From assembly GCF_001243895.1 (NCBI RefSeq), contig NZ_LN851186.1, positions 1,380,230-1,444,229 on the forward strand: 64,000 bases of DNA, written 5' to 3'. Numbering within the stretch: position 1 is the first letter of the stretch; the number at the start of each line of letters is the position of its first letter. Under the pieces are notes generated by a model. That model was given only the letters and a program-made list of their open reading frames with translations. It ran no database searches and was not told the origin of the DNA. This document shows positions 61,766-64,000 of this stretch, in pieces. A program made the translations under genes and the position numbers. Source of the stretch: Bacillus testis (GTDB taxonomy: Bacteria; Bacillota; Bacilli; Bacillales; DSM-1321).

Positions 61766-61891
61766 GGCAGTTTAGTGGGAAAAGTCCCTTTAAATGAAAG
61801 CGGTGGAAAAAATATTGCAGCTTAAAAAAGGTTTGTCATTTACGTAAAAACGGAAATAGAGAAATATAGATCAGGAAGAGGAGAATGATTG

Positions 61892-63121
61892 ATGGACTTA
61901 TCTAGTGGAAAAACGTATTGGGATCATACATACAAAGGATTTACCTATCCAGTATTGGAGAACGATGTGGAATGCGACGTATTAATTGTAGGCAGCGGAT
62001 CTTCGGGGGCTCACTGTGCCTATTTCCTTGCCGATCAAGGCGTATCGGTCACCCTGGTCGATAAACGGACAATTGCGTCTGGAAGTACAGTTGCCAACAC
62101 GGGGTTGCTGCAATACAGCAATGACAAAATGCTGAGCGCAATGATCCGAAGTTTTGGGGAAAAGGCGGCGGTAAGGCATTATCAATTGGGATTGGAAGCA
62201 ATCCAGACGTTAAATGAGGAAGTAGTTCCATCCCTTGCCGAGAATTCTGATTTTAAAATCAGGAAAAGCCTTTATTTCGCTAGTTCTAAAGAGGATGTCG
62301 CTTCACTCCAAGAAGAGTTCAAAACGCTAAAGAAATATGGTTTCCCTGCTGACTATTTCACAAAGTCGCAGATTGAAAAATATTTTTCATTCAGTAAGGA
62401 AGGGGCTATTGTAACAGGAAATGATGCTGAAGTTAATCCTTATAAGCATGCCCATTTGTTAATCCACTATGCGGAGCAAAAGGGAGTTAAGATTTATGAG
62501 CATACAAAAATAAACGGCCGGAAGCATACCAAGGAAGGTGACATTCTTTACACCGATAAAGGGCATTCTATAAAAGCAAAATATATCATCTATGCGACAG
62601 GTTATGAAGCGCAGGAAGAAGTGCGCGATCCGAATGGTTCAATCATTAGTTCGTATGCTTTAGCAACTAATCCGGTGGGAAATATAGATGGCTGGTACGA
62701 TGATATGATGCTTTGGGAGACGGCAAGGCCTTATATATACGCGAGAAGAACAGCGGATGGCCGTATTGTATTCGGCGGTCTCGATGAAGCTACAACCAAA
62801 GTGGATAAGAGAGATACAAAGCTGATCCATAAACGGGATTTACTCATGCAGACGATTTACGATATGTTCCCTGAATTAAAAGGGAAAACGATGGCAGAGT
62901 ATTATTGGGGAGCTTTTTTCGGAGAAACACATGACGGATTGCCGACAATCGGCACGTATGAAGACTATCCTAACAGCTACTTTTTGCGCGGATATGGAGG
63001 GAATGGCACAGTATATAGCGTGATCCTCTCACAGATTATCAGAGATCTGATTCTTAAAGGAAAGAACGATAATTCGTATATCTATTTAAAGGAACGTCCG
63101 ATGCTTGAAAGGATTATGTAA
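61892..63121 (+). CDS. FAD-dependent oxidoreductase (DAO family)
   Basis: 409 residues from ATG 61892 with AGAGGAG upstream; a TTG at 61889 is the alternative. FAD-binding LIVGSGSSGAHCAYFLADQG (about 31) and the ribose glutamate/aspartate VTLVDKR follow the Rossmann pattern. STVANTGLLQYS and a late FGETHDGLPTIGTY (about 345) fit the DAO / amine oxidase fold. Substrate unknown. Confidence 0.87.
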   Translation: MDLSSGKTYWDHTYKGFTYPVLENDVECDVLIVGSGSSGAHCAYFLADQGVSVTLVDKRTIASGSTVANTGLLQYSNDKMLSAMIRSFGEKAAVRHYQLGLEAIQTLNEEVVPSLAENSDFKIRKSLYFASSKEDVASLQEEFKTLKKYGFPADYFTKSQIEKYFSFSKEGAIVTGNDAEVNPYKHAHLLIHYAEQKGVKIYEHTKINGRKHTKEGDILYTDKGHSIKAKYIIYATGYEAQEEVRDPNGSIISSYALATNPVGNIDGWYDDMMLWETARPYIYARRTADGRIVFGGLDEATTKVDKRDTKLIHKRDLLMQTIYDMFPELKGKTMAEYYWGAFFGETHDGLPTIGTYEDYPNSYFLRGYGGNGTVYSVILSQIIRDLILKGKNDNSYIYLKERPMLERIM

Positions 63122-63315
63122 AAGGTTGGGCAGCAAAGAAAGGGAGAGGTTTGTATGCCTCTTTTCCTATTGCCCCGTTCTAACTTGTACTAAGGCTACC
63201 ACCGAAGACGAGGTGGTAAATAGAAGAATATCGGTTGAAAAATGGACAAACCCTCGCTATTCCATCTACAATAGAAGAAGTTTGTTAAGTCATTGGTAAG
63301 ATAGAGGGTATACAT

Positions 63316-64000
63316 ATGAAAATTACTGAAAAAAAATACACAAATCAGTTAACGCCAGCACAGCTTATTGTCATCTTTTATCTGATTGCTGTAACGGTAT
63401 CCACATTATTACTGATGCTTCCGATTGCGAAGAAACCGGATGTGGATTTGCCTTTTATCGATGCCCTGTTTGTTGCTGCAAGCGCAGTAAGCGTCACGGG
63501 TTTGACACCGGTTGATATTCCTTCGACTTTCAGTATTCCGGGGATTTTTATCCTGATGTTCGTCCTGCAGTTCGGAGGGATTGGCATCATGACTTTAGGA
63601 ACGTTCATGTGGCTGCTATTCCGAAAAAAGATTGGCTTTAAAGAGCGTAGATTAATTATGATGGATCAGAACCAATATTCGCTATCTGGACTGGTGGCTC
63701 TCCTGCGGCAGGTGCTTTTCATCATTATGACGATAGAAGCGGCCGGAGCGCTTATCCTCGGCGTTTACTTCCTAAAATATTACGACAATATCCCGGAAGC
63801 CTTTCTGCACGGGCTTTTCATGTCTGTAAGTGCAACCACTAACGGAGGCTTTAATATTACAGGAAACTCATTGGTTCCATATGCCCAAGACTATTTTGTT
63901 CAATTTATCAATATCGTGCTTATTATTTTGGGCGCGATCGGCTTTCCTGTCTTGATTGAAGTCAAAAATTTCTTATCCAGGAAATCGGCAGATCGAAAAT
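63316..64000 (+). CDS. KtrB/KtrD-type potassium transporter, 5' part
   Basis: The first 228 residues; the gene runs past the window end. Selectivity-filter loops are SVTGLTPVD (about 60) and SATTNGGFNITG (about 175), with the K+-transporter glycines. GAGGG precedes the ATG. The integral membrane half of a Ktr system; its regulatory RCK partner (KtrA/KtrC) is not in the window. Confidence 0.92.
   Translation, partial: MKITEKKYTNQLTPAQLIVIFYLIAVTVSTLLLMLPIAKKPDVDLPFIDALFVAASAVSVTGLTPVDIPSTFSIPGIFILMFVLQFGGIGIMTLGTFMWLLFRKKIGFKERRLIMMDQNQYSLSGLVALLRQVLFIIMTIEAAGALILGVYFLKYYDNIPEAFLHGLFMSVSATTNGGFNITGNSLVPYAQDYFVQFINIVLIILGAIGFPVLIEVKNFLSRKSADRK

Noticed and set aside
63168-63250. 23S rRNA 3'-end fragment
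   Set aside because: CTAAC..GTACTAA and GAAGACGA resemble pieces of the 23S tail, but the order is reversed compared with 23S and the matches are short.
1-64000. CRISPR array, tRNA or rRNA genes, prophage
   Set aside because: No regularly spaced repeats, no cloverleaf with a CCA-type end and no rRNA blocks were seen on reading; no cluster of phage structural genes.

Overview
The window looks like chromosomal DNA of an endospore-forming member of the Bacillaceae. Evidence includes an alpha/beta-type small acid-soluble spore protein with a SigG-like promoter, a complete dppABCDE-ykfABCD operon in the Bacillus subtilis order, yvrABC-type cobalamin transport under a B12 riboswitch, two T-box leaders, a yybP-ykoY manganese riboswitch, a csp gene with a long leader, and SigA promoters with strong Shine-Dalgarno sites. 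I cannot name the species from the sequence.

Left end (1-6600): an AT-rich, visibly damaged sugar-nucleotide / exopolysaccharide block. It holds IS3-family debris, manC, a wrecked manA, a phosphohexomutase, galE, the 5' end of a group IIC intron placed exactly after the galE terminator, the 3' tail of a second phosphohexomutase, and a CpsB/YwqE-type phosphatase. It reads as the end of a capsule locus being eroded.

6800-14360: a DUF24/HxlR regulator with an N-terminal cysteine, divergent from a catE-like VOC dioxygenase and a nitroreductase (quinone / electrophile stress); a GntR regulator with a membrane protein; a DinB-like protein; glycerate kinase; and an intact IS1182-family element whose flanks are symmetrical.

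14370-28300: a TusA/YeeE thiosulfate-uptake pair, then the murein-peptide recycling operon. DppA-E import and trim D-amino-acid peptides; YkfA, B, C and D cleave, epimerise and transport L-Ala-gamma-D-Glu peptides. The last gene is an unusual cytoplasmic class A beta-lactamase-fold serine hydrolase. A phasin-like / UbiB pair follows.

28300-38350: a polar amino-acid ABC transporter with a structured leader, a small HExxH protein, nanoRNase NrnB, an alpha/beta hydrolase, a PAP2 phosphatase, two small unknown proteins, and a feo operon with FeoB split into separate GTPase and membrane proteins under a DtxR/MntR-like operator.

38740-46330: aminopeptidase AmpS; B12 riboswitch and btuFCD; a T-box whose original gene (apparently a methionyl-tRNA synthetase) survives only as a short tail, now upstream of a C45-type acyltransferase; and a Nudix gene broken by an amber codon.

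46700-64000: polysaccharide deacetylase, glycerophosphodiester phosphodiesterase, three tiny conserved proteins (DUF1659, DUF2922, YvrJ), cold-shock protein, two tandem CNT nucleoside transporters with different specificity motifs, a tiny cationic peptide gene with a SigB-like promoter, prfC, a tyrosine-type T-box with an NhaC-family transporter, aldehyde dehydrogenase, a Mn riboswitch with a TerC-family exporter, a GNAT protein, a spore SASP, an FAD oxidoreductase, and the start of a KtrB/KtrD potassium transporter cut by the window end. I saw no tRNA, rRNA, CRISPR array or prophage.
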